A stretch of 64,000 bases of DNA from Halorientalis salina (GTDB lineage Archaea; Halobacteriota; Halobacteria; Halobacteriales; Haloarculaceae), in NCBI RefSeq assembly GCF_005049285.1, contig NZ_SOSC01000001.1:124001-188000 (forward strand). The letters run 5' to 3'. The position numbers and the translations under genes are program-made. Positions 53,531 to 61,890 of this stretch are shown here, piece after piece. Below the pieces are notes generated by a model. That model worked only from the letters and a program-made list of their open reading frames with translations, made no database searches and was not told the DNA's origin. Numbering within the stretch: position 1 is the stretch's first letter; every line of letters starts with the position of its first letter.

Positions 53531-55693
53531 TCAGTCGGCCAACGCGCTGTCCCTGCCGACCGTCTCGATGTCCTGCGATAGGGATACCCCTGCCACGTAG
53601 TCGTCCGCTCCCGGGAGGTAGGTCCCTTCGTTCCCGCAGTCGGCGACCAGCCGACAGACCCGGTTTTCCGGTGGCCAGATAACTGCGACCCCGTCGTCGG
53701 TCTCCGCCGCGGCGACTTCCTGGCGGTAGGTCACGGTCGACCCGCCGGCCTGGGTGAACGTGACGGTCAGCGTCAGGTCGGCGGCGTTCTCGAACCCGAC
53801 TGCGCGCTGGTCGCTGTACCTGTTGAGTCCGTCGTCGACCACTTCGGCTCTCCCCTTTCCGACCGTCCATTTGACTGTCAGGTTATCACCGGCCAGTCGT
53901 TCGACGCCGTACTGGACCGCTCCGTGTGGCCCGTCCAGTCTGACGGTGGCTGTCTCCGATCCGGCGACACGGCCGACGCGGTAGGTGATCCGCTGTCGGT
54001 CGCCTCGTTCGACGGCCAGCGGCGTGAGCGTGGCGTCGATCGGATCACTGAACTCGTCGAAGACCGGTCGCCACTCGCCCCGGTAGGTGTACCGGTACAG
54101 CGTGCGGTTCGGGTACGCTTCGAGGGTGCGGAAATCGCTCTCGGCGTCTCGGTCCATGGCGTAGACGACATTGCCACCGGGAGCGGGGTCGTTGCGGAGC
54201 GACTGGAAGGGGTGGTTGAGCCAGTCGCCGTAGGGCGTCGGGACGAACACGAGCGCGCGGTCGAACGATCGGTCCTCGAAGGGTTCGTAGGCCTGCTCGT
54301 AGCGCTCGGTGTAGGGTTCGCTCTTCTCCAGCGGCGCGCTCACCGCGGACTGTTCGGCGATGCCGCCGACGGCCAACGTGAGCACGACGGCGAGGGCCAG
54401 CACGACGTTCGCAATGCGGGCCGTCGAGCGACGCTCGACGAACGCTCGCAGGGAGTCACCGACCCACAGGAGCCCCGCAGCTCCGAACATCGAGAGCGGC
54501 AAGAGGAGATCGAAGTGATAAAACGGCCCCACGAGCGCGATCAGCCCGTCCGACGGATCGTCGAGAGCGGCCAGGATGTTGAGGTTCCCCCAGAAAAAGA
54601 GGTTCCCGACAGGAACCGTCACCAGCAGACCGGCAACGATCGACCGGATCTGGATGTCGGTGAGCGCGCCAGGTTCGGGCAGCGAAACTCCATTTCGCGC
54701 ACGTTCGAGGAGGCCGGCGAGTCCGAGCCCTGCCGCAATTGTCCCCAGCGGAGCGGCCGCGGTCCAGTGGCCGAGCAGTCGCTGGAGGACGAGGCGGTTC
54801 GCTCGGAGTGCGAGTTCGGGCGTGTAATTGCGCTCGTACCCGAGGATGCGACGAACGCCGAACCCTGGGCCGTCCATCGGTGCGAACCGCTGGTACGGGA
54901 ACACCAGCGGGGACCCGGTCACGACGGCGTTGTACAGCAGTGCCACGCCGACGAAGACGAGCCCCAGCGTCCCGATTAGTGTGTAGCGCTCGACGACGCT
55001 CCTGTCGACACCAAACCACTGGGGGTCAGTCGAATCACGCCGCCACGCAACGCCGATGGTCACCAGTGCGTGAGCCATGAACGGGAGTGCGAACAGGACC
55101 GCGGTGTACGGCCTCGCGAAGAAGGCGATCCCGATGGCAGCCCCCGCGAGCGCGCTGTATCGTCGCCGACTCCGTCGGGTCTCCCCTCGGCAGGCCCTGA
55201 GATAGGCGAGCGCGAACGCGAGGTTGAACATCGTCGTCGGGGCGTAGGGGAGAAAGAGCGCGGACTGGACGAGAAAGAGCGGCGACGCCACGAACAGGCC
55301 GGCGGCGAGCAGGCCGGTCCGCTCGTCGAACGCCTCGGTGGTCACGAGGCCGACGAGCGCTGTGTTCGCGGCGGCGACGAGCGCGAGAGAGAGCCGTGGC
55401 ACGTCGACCAGGACGCCGAGCGCGAAGACCGCTGCGGGAACGGGCGAGTACTTCGGATACAGCCGTGATCCGTCCTGGACGAAAAACCACGGACGAACCG
55501 CGTCCGGAACCGGACTGTGGAACCAGAGTTGGCCGTCGAGCAGGAGCGCGGCCTGCTGGAGGTAGACCCCTTCGTCGTGATTCGAGGAGTGATGCGGGAA
55601 GAACTCGGTCGCAAAGAGGAAGACGACGACGCCGGTCAACACGGAGAGGACCCCGAGCCCGACGAGCGCGGGTCGTCGCTGACGGCGGGACAT
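53531..55693 (-). CDS. GT-C fold membrane glycosyltransferase (ArnT/PMT-like)
   Basis: 720 residues. About eleven membrane segments occupy the first 430 residues, with the catalytic-type acidic motif NHDEGVYLQQA in the first outer loop, as in lipid-linked sugar transferases. The last about 270 residues form an outer beta-rich domain with NRT and NLT sequons. Such enzymes transfer sugars from dolichyl-phosphate donors outside the membrane. The start shares one base with the ATPase stop (TGATG), so it is coupled to the iron transporter operon, which is odd for function. Confidence 0.75.
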   Translation of the reverse strand: MSRRQRRPALVGLGVLSVLTGVVVFLFATEFFPHHSSNHDEGVYLQQAALLLDGQLWFHSPVPDAVRPWFFVQDGSRLYPKYSPVPAAVFALGVLVDVPRLSLALVAAANTALVGLVTTEAFDERTGLLAAGLFVASPLFLVQSALFLPYAPTTMFNLAFALAYLRACRGETRRSRRRYSALAGAAIGIAFFARPYTAVLFALPFMAHALVTIGVAWRRDSTDPQWFGVDRSVVERYTLIGTLGLVFVGVALLYNAVVTGSPLVFPYQRFAPMDGPGFGVRRILGYERNYTPELALRANRLVLQRLLGHWTAAAPLGTIAAGLGLAGLLERARNGVSLPEPGALTDIQIRSIVAGLLVTVPVGNLFFWGNLNILAALDDPSDGLIALVGPFYHFDLLLPLSMFGAAGLLWVGDSLRAFVERRSTARIANVVLALAVVLTLAVGGIAEQSAVSAPLEKSEPYTERYEQAYEPFEDRSFDRALVFVPTPYGDWLNHPFQSLRNDPAPGGNVVYAMDRDAESDFRTLEAYPNRTLYRYTYRGEWRPVFDEFSDPIDATLTPLAVERGDRQRITYRVGRVAGSETATVRLDGPHGAVQYGVERLAGDNLTVKWTVGKGRAEVVDDGLNRYSDQRAVGFENAADLTLTVTFTQAGGSTVTYRQEVAAAETDDGVAVIWPPENRVCRLVADCGNEGTYLPGADDYVAGVSLSQDIETVGRDSALAD

Positions 55694-56877
55694 CAGCGGG
55701 TCGACGACGGGTCGGTGTCAGCGACGCGAGTTCCGCCGTCGGCGACGCGAGTCGCCCCGCGCGGGAACCAGGCCAGGTCGTGGTCGGCGTCGAGTTCGAC
55801 CCTGACGGGTTCGTCGAGCGGCACTGTATCGGCGTGGTTGTGCATGCAGCCGACGACGTCGCCGCTGTCCAGTTCGACCCGGTACAGGACCGTCGGTCCG
55901 AGGAACCGACGATGGACGACCGTGCCGTTGGCCCCCTCGTCGCCGGGCGCGAGGGCCTGCACGTCGTCGGGGCGGACCAACACGTCGATCTCCGAGCCGT
56001 CGTAGGCCTCGGCGAGGCCGTTGACCCTGTCGCGGGGGATCGATCCCAGGCCGGTCGTGACGGTGTCGCCCTCGACCGAGCCCGAGAGGAAGCTCGCGTG
56101 GCCGAGGAAACTCGCGACGAACCGCGATTCGGGCTGCTGGAACACCTCTTCCGGGCGACCGATCTGCTCGATCCCACCCGAGCGCATGACTGCGACGCGG
56201 TCGCTGATCGACATCGCCTCCTCCTGGTCGTGGGTGACCGAGACGGCCGTGACCCCGGCGTCCTTGATAATGCGGCGGACTTCCTGGCGCATCTCGACGC
56301 GGAGGTCGACGTCCAGGTTCGAGAACGGCTCGTCGAGCAACAGGATCGAGGGCTCGGGCGCGAGCGAGCGGGCCAGCGCAACCCGCTGTTGTTGCCCGCC
56401 GGAGAGTTCCTCGGGGTACTGGTCGCGGTGTTCGTTCAGTCCGACCAGTTCGAGCAGTTCGTCGACCCGAGCCTGGCGCTCCTCGTCCGTGTGGTCCGTG
56501 AGACCGAAGGCGACGTTCTCCTCGGCGGTCTTGTGCGGGAACAGCGCGAACTCCTGGAAGACGACGCCCACGTCGCGTTCCTCGGGGGGCACGAACGTCC
56601 CGTCGCCCGCGACCGAGACGCCGCGAAGCCGGACTTCGCCACCGTCCAGCTGGTCGAGGCCGGCGATGAGCCGGAGCGTCGTGGTCTTCCCACAGCCCGA
56701 GGGACCCAACAACGTCAGGAGCTCGCCGTCCCTGACCGAGAGGTCGAGCGACTCGATGACGCGGGTCGATCCGAACCGCTTTTCGACCCCCGAGAGGTCC
56801 AAAAGCGACTCGCCGTCTTCGGTCTGTCTTTCGGTGTCGATTCCGCCCGTCGGTGTCGAATGTGCACTATTCGCCAT
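55693..56877 (-). CDS. fbpC: Iron ABC transporter ATP-binding protein
   Basis: 394 residues: Walker A GPSGCGKTT (58-66), signature ELSGGQQQR, Walker B LLLDEPFSNLD and switch VTHDQEEAMS. A C-terminal TOBE-type regulatory region of about 130 residues follows. The family (FbpC/PotA type) powers uptake of ferric iron. The start overlaps the permease gene end by 11 bases. It completes the lipoprotein-permease-ATPase set, controlled by the operator at 59707. Confidence 0.9.
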   Translation of the reverse strand: MANSAHSTPTGGIDTERQTEDGESLLDLSGVEKRFGSTRVIESLDLSVRDGELLTLLGPSGCGKTTTLRLIAGLDQLDGGEVRLRGVSVAGDGTFVPPEERDVGVVFQEFALFPHKTAEENVAFGLTDHTDEERQARVDELLELVGLNEHRDQYPEELSGGQQQRVALARSLAPEPSILLLDEPFSNLDVDLRVEMRQEVRRIIKDAGVTAVSVTHDQEEAMSISDRVAVMRSGGIEQIGRPEEVFQQPESRFVASFLGHASFLSGSVEGDTVTTGLGSIPRDRVNGLAEAYDGSEIDVLVRPDDVQALAPGDEGANGTVVHRRFLGPTVLYRVELDSGDVVGCMHNHADTVPLDEPVRVELDADHDLAWFPRGATRVADGGTRVADTDPSSTR

Positions 56878-58510
56878 TGTATCCCTCCATCGCGAGGATC
56901 ACGACCATCGAAACGCCCGAAACCAGCAACAGCACCAGCGCGGGCACCGCCGCCTTGCCGAACTCGGCGGAGGCCTGTGCCCGCCAGATTCCCGTGACGA
57001 GCGTCACGAACCCCGGCGGGCGCAAGAGCAGCGTGGCCGGGAGTTCCTTCATCGTCGTCAGGAAGACCAGCGCCGCACCGCCGATCAACCCCGGGGCCGC
57101 CAGCCGCAGGGTCACTGCACGGAACGCGCCGAACGGCGTCCGGCCGAGCGTCCGTGCCGCCTCCGCGAGCGTCGGACTCACCTGGAGGAACGCGGCCCGA
57201 GTCGAGCCGACGGCCTGCGGTAAAAAGCGGACGACGTAGGCGAAGATCAACAGCGGGTACGCGATGACCCCGGTCTGGTAGAGCGAGCCCCCGTACTGGG
57301 AGCCGAGGAAGACCAGCGCCAGTCCGATGATGACGCCCGGGACCGCGTAGCCGACGTAGGTCGCCCGTTCGAGGACCGCCGTCAGCCGGGACTGCCGGTT
57401 GGCAGCCAGGTAGGCGATCGGGAGGCCGGCGAGCGCGGCGACGAGGGCCGCCAGCGCCGAGACCCACACCGAGTTGAGGCTCATTCCCACGATGTCGACG
57501 GAGTAGTTGACCGCCGACGACGAGCCGCGGACCACCCAGAGTCCGAGGATGCCGAGCGGCACCAGCAGTGCGATCGCGGCCAGCGCCAGACAGCCGAGTG
57601 CGGCGACCCAGCGCCACGGCCCGAGTCGGACGGCGGGTTCGTCGCCGCCGGCGTAGCCGCCCTCGGTGCCGATGTTCCCGCCCTTGCGGAGTCGCGACTC
57701 GATGGCGAGGATGAAGAACGTCACGGCGACCAGTTGCAGGGACAACAGGGCGGCCACGTCCCGACCGCTGCCAAAGGAGTAGAACTCCACGTAGATGACC
57801 CGCGTGAACACGTCGTATCGCATGATCTGCGGTGTTCCGAAATCCGACAGCGCGTACAGCGCGACCAGCAGCGTCCCGGCACCGATGGCCGGGCGAATCT
57901 GTGGCAGGGTGACCCGTCGGAACGCCTGCCAGCGGGTGTGGTCGAGCGTGCGAGCGGCGTCGACGAGTTGCGTGTCCATCGATTTGAGCGCCGCACGGGT
58001 CGTGATGAAGACGTACGGGTACGTGTACAGCGTGATGACCAGCACGGCCCCCTGGAGGCCGTAGATACTTGGGATCTGTTCGATGCCGAGCGGGGCCAGC
58101 AACCGCTGGAACTCCCCGCGGGGGCTAAACGCCGACACGAATGCGAAGGCACCGATGTAACTCGGGACGACGAGCGGCAGGGCGAGGAGCACGGTGAACG
58201 CCCGTCGGAAGGGGAGATCGGTCCTGACGGTCAGAAAGGCCAGCGGGACGCCGAGGAGAATCGAGATCGCGGTGATTGCGCCGACCATCAGGAAACTGTT
58301 GATCGTGACCTGGAGCGTCGCGGGCCGGGACAGCAACTCGATGGCCGTGTCGAGGCCCACGCGGTTCGCGGCGAGGACGAGCCAGGAAAGTGGGAGGAGG
58401 ACCACGGCGGCGATCGCGCCAGCCAGAAGGGTTAGCCCGACCGACCTGGCGTCGCGGCTATCCGACCCCTGCGTGTCCTGGTCGTGCGCGGTTTCTGTGT
58501 TGCCTGCCAT
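56867..58510 (-). CDS. fbpB: Iron ABC transporter permease (fused double permease)
   Basis: 547 residues with about twelve membrane segments. Two copies of the permease core carry the EAA-type loops (LVDAARTLDHTRWQAFRRVT and LAEAARTLGRTPFGAFRAVT), so one chain supplies both halves of the channel, as in FbpB. The ATG at 58510 (MAGNTETAHDQD) is the sensible start; the much longer frame runs antisense-like through the lipoprotein gene. It begins 30 bases after the binding protein stop. Confidence 0.9.
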   Translation of the reverse strand: MAGNTETAHDQDTQGSDSRDARSVGLTLLAGAIAAVVLLPLSWLVLAANRVGLDTAIELLSRPATLQVTINSFLMVGAITAISILLGVPLAFLTVRTDLPFRRAFTVLLALPLVVPSYIGAFAFVSAFSPRGEFQRLLAPLGIEQIPSIYGLQGAVLVITLYTYPYVFITTRAALKSMDTQLVDAARTLDHTRWQAFRRVTLPQIRPAIGAGTLLVALYALSDFGTPQIMRYDVFTRVIYVEFYSFGSGRDVAALLSLQLVAVTFFILAIESRLRKGGNIGTEGGYAGGDEPAVRLGPWRWVAALGCLALAAIALLVPLGILGLWVVRGSSSAVNYSVDIVGMSLNSVWVSALAALVAALAGLPIAYLAANRQSRLTAVLERATYVGYAVPGVIIGLALVFLGSQYGGSLYQTGVIAYPLLIFAYVVRFLPQAVGSTRAAFLQVSPTLAEAARTLGRTPFGAFRAVTLRLAAPGLIGGAALVFLTTMKELPATLLLRPPGFVTLVTGIWRAQASAEFGKAAVPALVLLLVSGVSMVVILAMEGYNGE

Positions 58511-58539
58511 GATGGGGCGAGGGCCCCCGGTGGGGTGAG

Positions 58540-59700
58540 TTAGAGGACGCCCGTGTCGCGCATGAGTTCGACCGTCGCGTCCTGTTCGGAGAGCTTCGAG
58601 AGGTCGATCTCGGGGACCGAGAGGTCCGAGATGGACGGGAGTCGCCCGACCGGATCGACGCCGTCGACGAGCGGGTACTCGAAGGTCTTGATCGCGAAGT
58701 ACTCCTGTGCCTCCGACGACAGCAGATGGCGGACGAACAGGTCCGCCAGTTCCTGGTTCTGTGACGCCTTGACCCGTGCTGCGCCTGCCACGTTGAAGAC
58801 GGTTCCGGCATCGTTCTGCGTAAAGGCCGTGTCGATGGGCGCGCTGGAGCGACCGGCGAGGACGCGCTGGATGTAGTAGTGGTTCGCGAGCCCAAGCGCG
58901 AGCTCGCCGTCGGCGACCGCCTGCGAGACGGCGTACTCGTCGTTGTACTCCTGAATGTTCAGATCCTGCATCCCGTTGAGCCACTCCCGGGTCGCGCTTT
59001 CGCCTTCGAGGAGCCGCATCGCAGTGACGAAGGCCTTGGCCGACCCGTACGTCGGTGCCCAGCCGATGTCGCCGGAGTACTGGCTCAGGTCCGGGAAGTC
59101 CATGATGCTGTCGGGCACGTCCGACTCGCTGACCGCGTTGGTGTTGAACGGCACCGTCCGCGCGCGACCGGAGGTCCCGACCCAACTGTTGTCGCCCGCG
59201 CGGAACTCAGACCCGATCAGGGAGTAGGTGTCCTCCGTGAGCGGCTCGGCCGACCCCTGGTTCGCGACGAACCCGAGTGCGCCCGCGTTGACCGAGTAGA
59301 AGACGTCTGCCGGCGTGTTCCCGCCTTCCGTGACGAGCCTGTTGGCCAGCCGGCTCGCGTTGTCGTAGGTCGGGTTGATGGTCAGGTTCGAGTACCGCGT
59401 TTCGAGGTATTCGAGCAGTTCGCCGACCAGTCCCTGGCCGCGCCCGGAGTAGACGTTGAGCGTCCCGCTCATGTCCGGCATGTCGGCCATCGAGGTCCCC
59501 CCCGGAACCGCTCGGTCCTCGAACGATCCCGGTCCGGAGCCGTACCACGGCGGCTGGTCCTCGTTCTCGACGGGCGTCGCCGTCTCCTGGCCACCCGTGA
59601 AGTTACACCCTGCTAGCGATACCATTCCAACGCCGGCCCCTGCCTGGAGCAGGCGGCGACGCGAGACGATCCCGTCACGTGCAGATTCCCTGTCTCTCAT
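58540..59700 (-). CDS. fbpA: Iron ABC transporter substrate-binding lipoprotein
   Basis: 386 residues. A Tat signal with lipobox (SRRRLLQAGAG…SLAGC, Cys32) anchors it on the outer face. The fold begins GTLNVYSGRGQGLVGELLEY, the FbpA/Fut-type iron-binding class. The tyrosine pair in NHYYIQRV is the usual iron ligand site. The operator TTTAGG-CTAA-CCTAAA lies seven bases before the ATG, so expression is probably shut off by an iron-loaded repressor. Confidence 0.9.
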   Translation of the reverse strand: MRDRESARDGIVSRRRLLQAGAGVGMVSLAGCNFTGGQETATPVENEDQPPWYGSGPGSFEDRAVPGGTSMADMPDMSGTLNVYSGRGQGLVGELLEYLETRYSNLTINPTYDNASRLANRLVTEGGNTPADVFYSVNAGALGFVANQGSAEPLTEDTYSLIGSEFRAGDNSWVGTSGRARTVPFNTNAVSESDVPDSIMDFPDLSQYSGDIGWAPTYGSAKAFVTAMRLLEGESATREWLNGMQDLNIQEYNDEYAVSQAVADGELALGLANHYYIQRVLAGRSSAPIDTAFTQNDAGTVFNVAGAARVKASQNQELADLFVRHLLSSEAQEYFAIKTFEYPLVDGVDPVGRLPSISDLSVPEIDLSKLSEQDATVELMRDTGVL

Positions 59701-59706
59701 TGTTGA

Positions 59707-59722
59707 TTTAGGCTAACCTAAA
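59707..59722. promoter_or_regulatory. Iron-type (DtxR/SirR-like) operator before the iron transporter operon
   Basis: TTTAGG-CTAA-CCTAAA is a perfect palindrome with 6-base arms, 7 bases before the lipoprotein ATG. It matches the half-site TTAGG known for DtxR-family iron regulators and shares the core TAGG-N4-CCTA with the sites at 60924 and 63838. Confidence 0.75.
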
Positions 59723-59740
59723 ACACTTAACGTTGCCGGT

Positions 59741-60910
59741 TCAGTCGTCCGCCGTCACGGAGACGCGGTCCTCGGTGGCCAGCGTTCCGGGCCGGAGTTC
59801 AGCGAGACATTCGAGCCAGTCCCGCATGAACTCCCCGCAGTAGTTGATGAACTCGGCGTTCTCGTAGTCGAACTCGCCGGTGGCCATCGCGTCGGCCATC
59901 GCGGCGAACACCTCGGCGTAGCTGTCGGCGTCTTCGCCGACCTCGTCGATGATCTCCCAGACGTGCTCGTTGAGTTCCAGCCCCGGGACCTCGTTGTTCA
60001 GGTCGCCGAACGTCGAGCGCGGGGCTTTGTTGTGTTCACACAGCGGGTAGCCGTTGACGATGTCCTTATCGAGGACGTCACAGGCCCGCTTGAGGAACAG
60101 GCCGCTCCAGATGTCGTCGAACCGGCCCACGTCCCAGCGGTTGTCGTCCATCGGCAACTGGTAGAACGCGGGGATGACCTCCCGATGGAAGGCGAGGTTC
60201 ATCGAGCAGACGGTGAGGTACTGCCCCGACTCGGCGACGAAGTTGCCGTCGTAGTCCTCGGTCGTGGTCCGGGTCTGGGCCTGGCCCTGGAGGTCCCCGT
60301 CCATGAGGATTCGGACCGCGTCGAGGTCCGGAACGTTCGTCCACAGTCCCTGCGATGCCACCACGTCGTCGACCTCGGTGGTGCCGGTCTCTACGTCCTC
60401 GTCCATCGCGCTGTAGGGATACCCACGCGGATACAGCCCGTGTTCGTCGACGTTCTGGTAGAGGACGTTCACCCACTGCTCGTCGGACCGGACCGACTCA
60501 ATTTCGCCTTCGTAGGCGAGATTATCGAAGTGGCTGCCGAAGAAGTCGAAGTCCGGATGCGGGAGGGTGTCGTCGTCGATGAAGAGGCCGTACTCGAAGT
60601 CTCTCTCCCACATGTAGAGCAGGCCGAAACTGGTCTGAGCGTGACTCGCTTCCGGGATGAGGTGGTTGTACTCGTCGATACCGCGCTCGGCGAACCAGTC
60701 TTCCCTGGCAGACCCGTCGAAGACAGTTCCCTCGACGCCTTCGTCGTCGAGCATCGCCTGCATCGCCTCGGTGTCACAGAAGTCCTCGGTGACGAGCACG
60801 ACGTGTAGCCGGTCGAGATCGAACCCGTGTTCGCGTGCGTTCTCGAAGTACGTTTCCAGACACTCGTACTCGCGTATCGTCGGGACCACGAGGCAGACGT
60901 CCGTTACCAT
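59741..60910 (-). CDS. Reversibly glycosylated polypeptide (RGP) family protein
   Basis: 389 residues. VCLVVPTIREYECLETYFEN opens a GT-A-like fold, the DDD motif is at 112-114 (LFIDDDTLPHPDF) and FDDIWSGLFLKRACD matches the RGP family. Plant relatives are UDP-arabinopyranose mutases; archaeal ones are often labelled alpha-1,4-glucan-protein synthase. The reaction here is unproven. Its promoter carries its own iron operator at 60924, 14 bases before the ATG, so it belongs to the same regulon as the iron importer downstream on the same strand. Confidence 0.8.
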   Translation of the reverse strand: MVTDVCLVVPTIREYECLETYFENAREHGFDLDRLHVVLVTEDFCDTEAMQAMLDDEGVEGTVFDGSAREDWFAERGIDEYNHLIPEASHAQTSFGLLYMWERDFEYGLFIDDDTLPHPDFDFFGSHFDNLAYEGEIESVRSDEQWVNVLYQNVDEHGLYPRGYPYSAMDEDVETGTTEVDDVVASQGLWTNVPDLDAVRILMDGDLQGQAQTRTTTEDYDGNFVAESGQYLTVCSMNLAFHREVIPAFYQLPMDDNRWDVGRFDDIWSGLFLKRACDVLDKDIVNGYPLCEHNKAPRSTFGDLNNEVPGLELNEHVWEIIDEVGEDADSYAEVFAAMADAMATGEFDYENAEFINYCGEFMRDWLECLAELRPGTLATEDRVSVTADD

Positions 60911-60923
60911 GTACTCGAATTTG

Positions 60924-60939
60924 TTTAGGCTTGCCTAAA
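60924..60939. promoter_or_regulatory. Iron-type operator before the RGP-family gene
   Basis: TTTAGGC-TT-GCCTAAA is a perfect palindrome with 7-base arms and the same TAGG-N4-CCTA core as the site at 59707. Confidence 0.75.
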
Positions 60940-61139
60940 ATACCTGTCGCTCTTCGGTAACCCAGCGTGAGATCTCCAATGACCATAATACACTTCGGAT
61001 TTTGTTTAACCCAGTATAAGGGGAACTATTATTTGGCCGTATGTGGCCAGCAATATATGAGGGATTCGGGGAGCACGGCACGGCGCGTGGCGATTGACAG
61101 GGTCACGTCGTCGGGCTCGACACCCCCTCTACTGCAACA

Positions 61140-61883
61140 ATGATGCTCGAAAATCAGACCTGTGTGGTAACCGGTGCATCGCGCGGCATCGGCCGTGGTA
61201 TCGCGGAAGAGTTCGGTCGGAATGGGGCGAACGTGGTCGTCAACTACCGGTCCTCGGAGGCGGAGGCCCACGACGTGGCCGACGCGATCGAGGACGCGGG
61301 GGGCGAGGCGGTGCCGCTCCAGGCCGACGTCTCGAACCAGGACGAAGTCGATGCGATGGCGGACCGCGTCGGGGAACTCTACGGGGGCGCGGACGTGCTG
61401 GTCAACAACGCCGGCATTACCATCGACAAGAAGTTCGAGAAGATGACGCGCGAGGACTGGGAGCGCGTCGTGAGCGTCAACCTCGGCGGCGTGTTCAACG
61501 CGACCAACGCCTTCTTCGACGATATCAAAACGGCCAACGAGGGCCGGCTCATCAACATCTCTTCGGTCGTCGGCCAGCAGGGCAACTACGGCCAGGCCAA
61601 CTACGCCGCGACGAAAAGCGGCCTGTTCGGTTTCACCCGGACGCTGGCGCTCGAACTGGCGAGCACGGGCTCGACGGCCAACTGCGTCGCGCCTGGGTTC
61701 GTCGAGACGGACATGTTAGAAGAGGTGCCCGAGCGCGTCAAGCAGAAGATTCTCGATCGGATTCCGCTGAACCGCTTTGCGACCGTCGAGGACGTCGCAG
61801 GCATCGTTCGGTTCCTCGCCACTGCGGATTCCAGTTACATGACCGGCCAGATTCTCGCAGTCAACGGCGGCATGGAATGGTAA
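61140..61883 (+). CDS. phaB: Acetoacetyl-CoA reductase / 3-oxoacyl reductase (SDR)
   Basis: 247-residue classical SDR: TGASRGIG (11-18), NNAG (89-92), Ser142, Tyr155 and Lys159 as catalytic set. The stretch GITIDKKFEKMTREDWERVV and GNYGQANYAATKSGLFGFTR closely follow PhaB-type reductases, and the NYRSS turn favours NADPH. It would reduce acetoacetyl-CoA for polyester or acyl synthesis. It is followed after 7 bases by the acyl-CoA carboxylase beta gene, so they form an operon. FabG-like use is the alternative. Confidence 0.85.
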   Translation: MMLENQTCVVTGASRGIGRGIAEEFGRNGANVVVNYRSSEAEAHDVADAIEDAGGEAVPLQADVSNQDEVDAMADRVGELYGGADVLVNNAGITIDKKFEKMTREDWERVVSVNLGGVFNATNAFFDDIKTANEGRLINISSVVGQQGNYGQANYAATKSGLFGFTRTLALELASTGSTANCVAPGFVETDMLEEVPERVKQKILDRIPLNRFATVEDVAGIVRFLATADSSYMTGQILAVNGGMEW

Positions 61884-61890
61884 CCGACCC

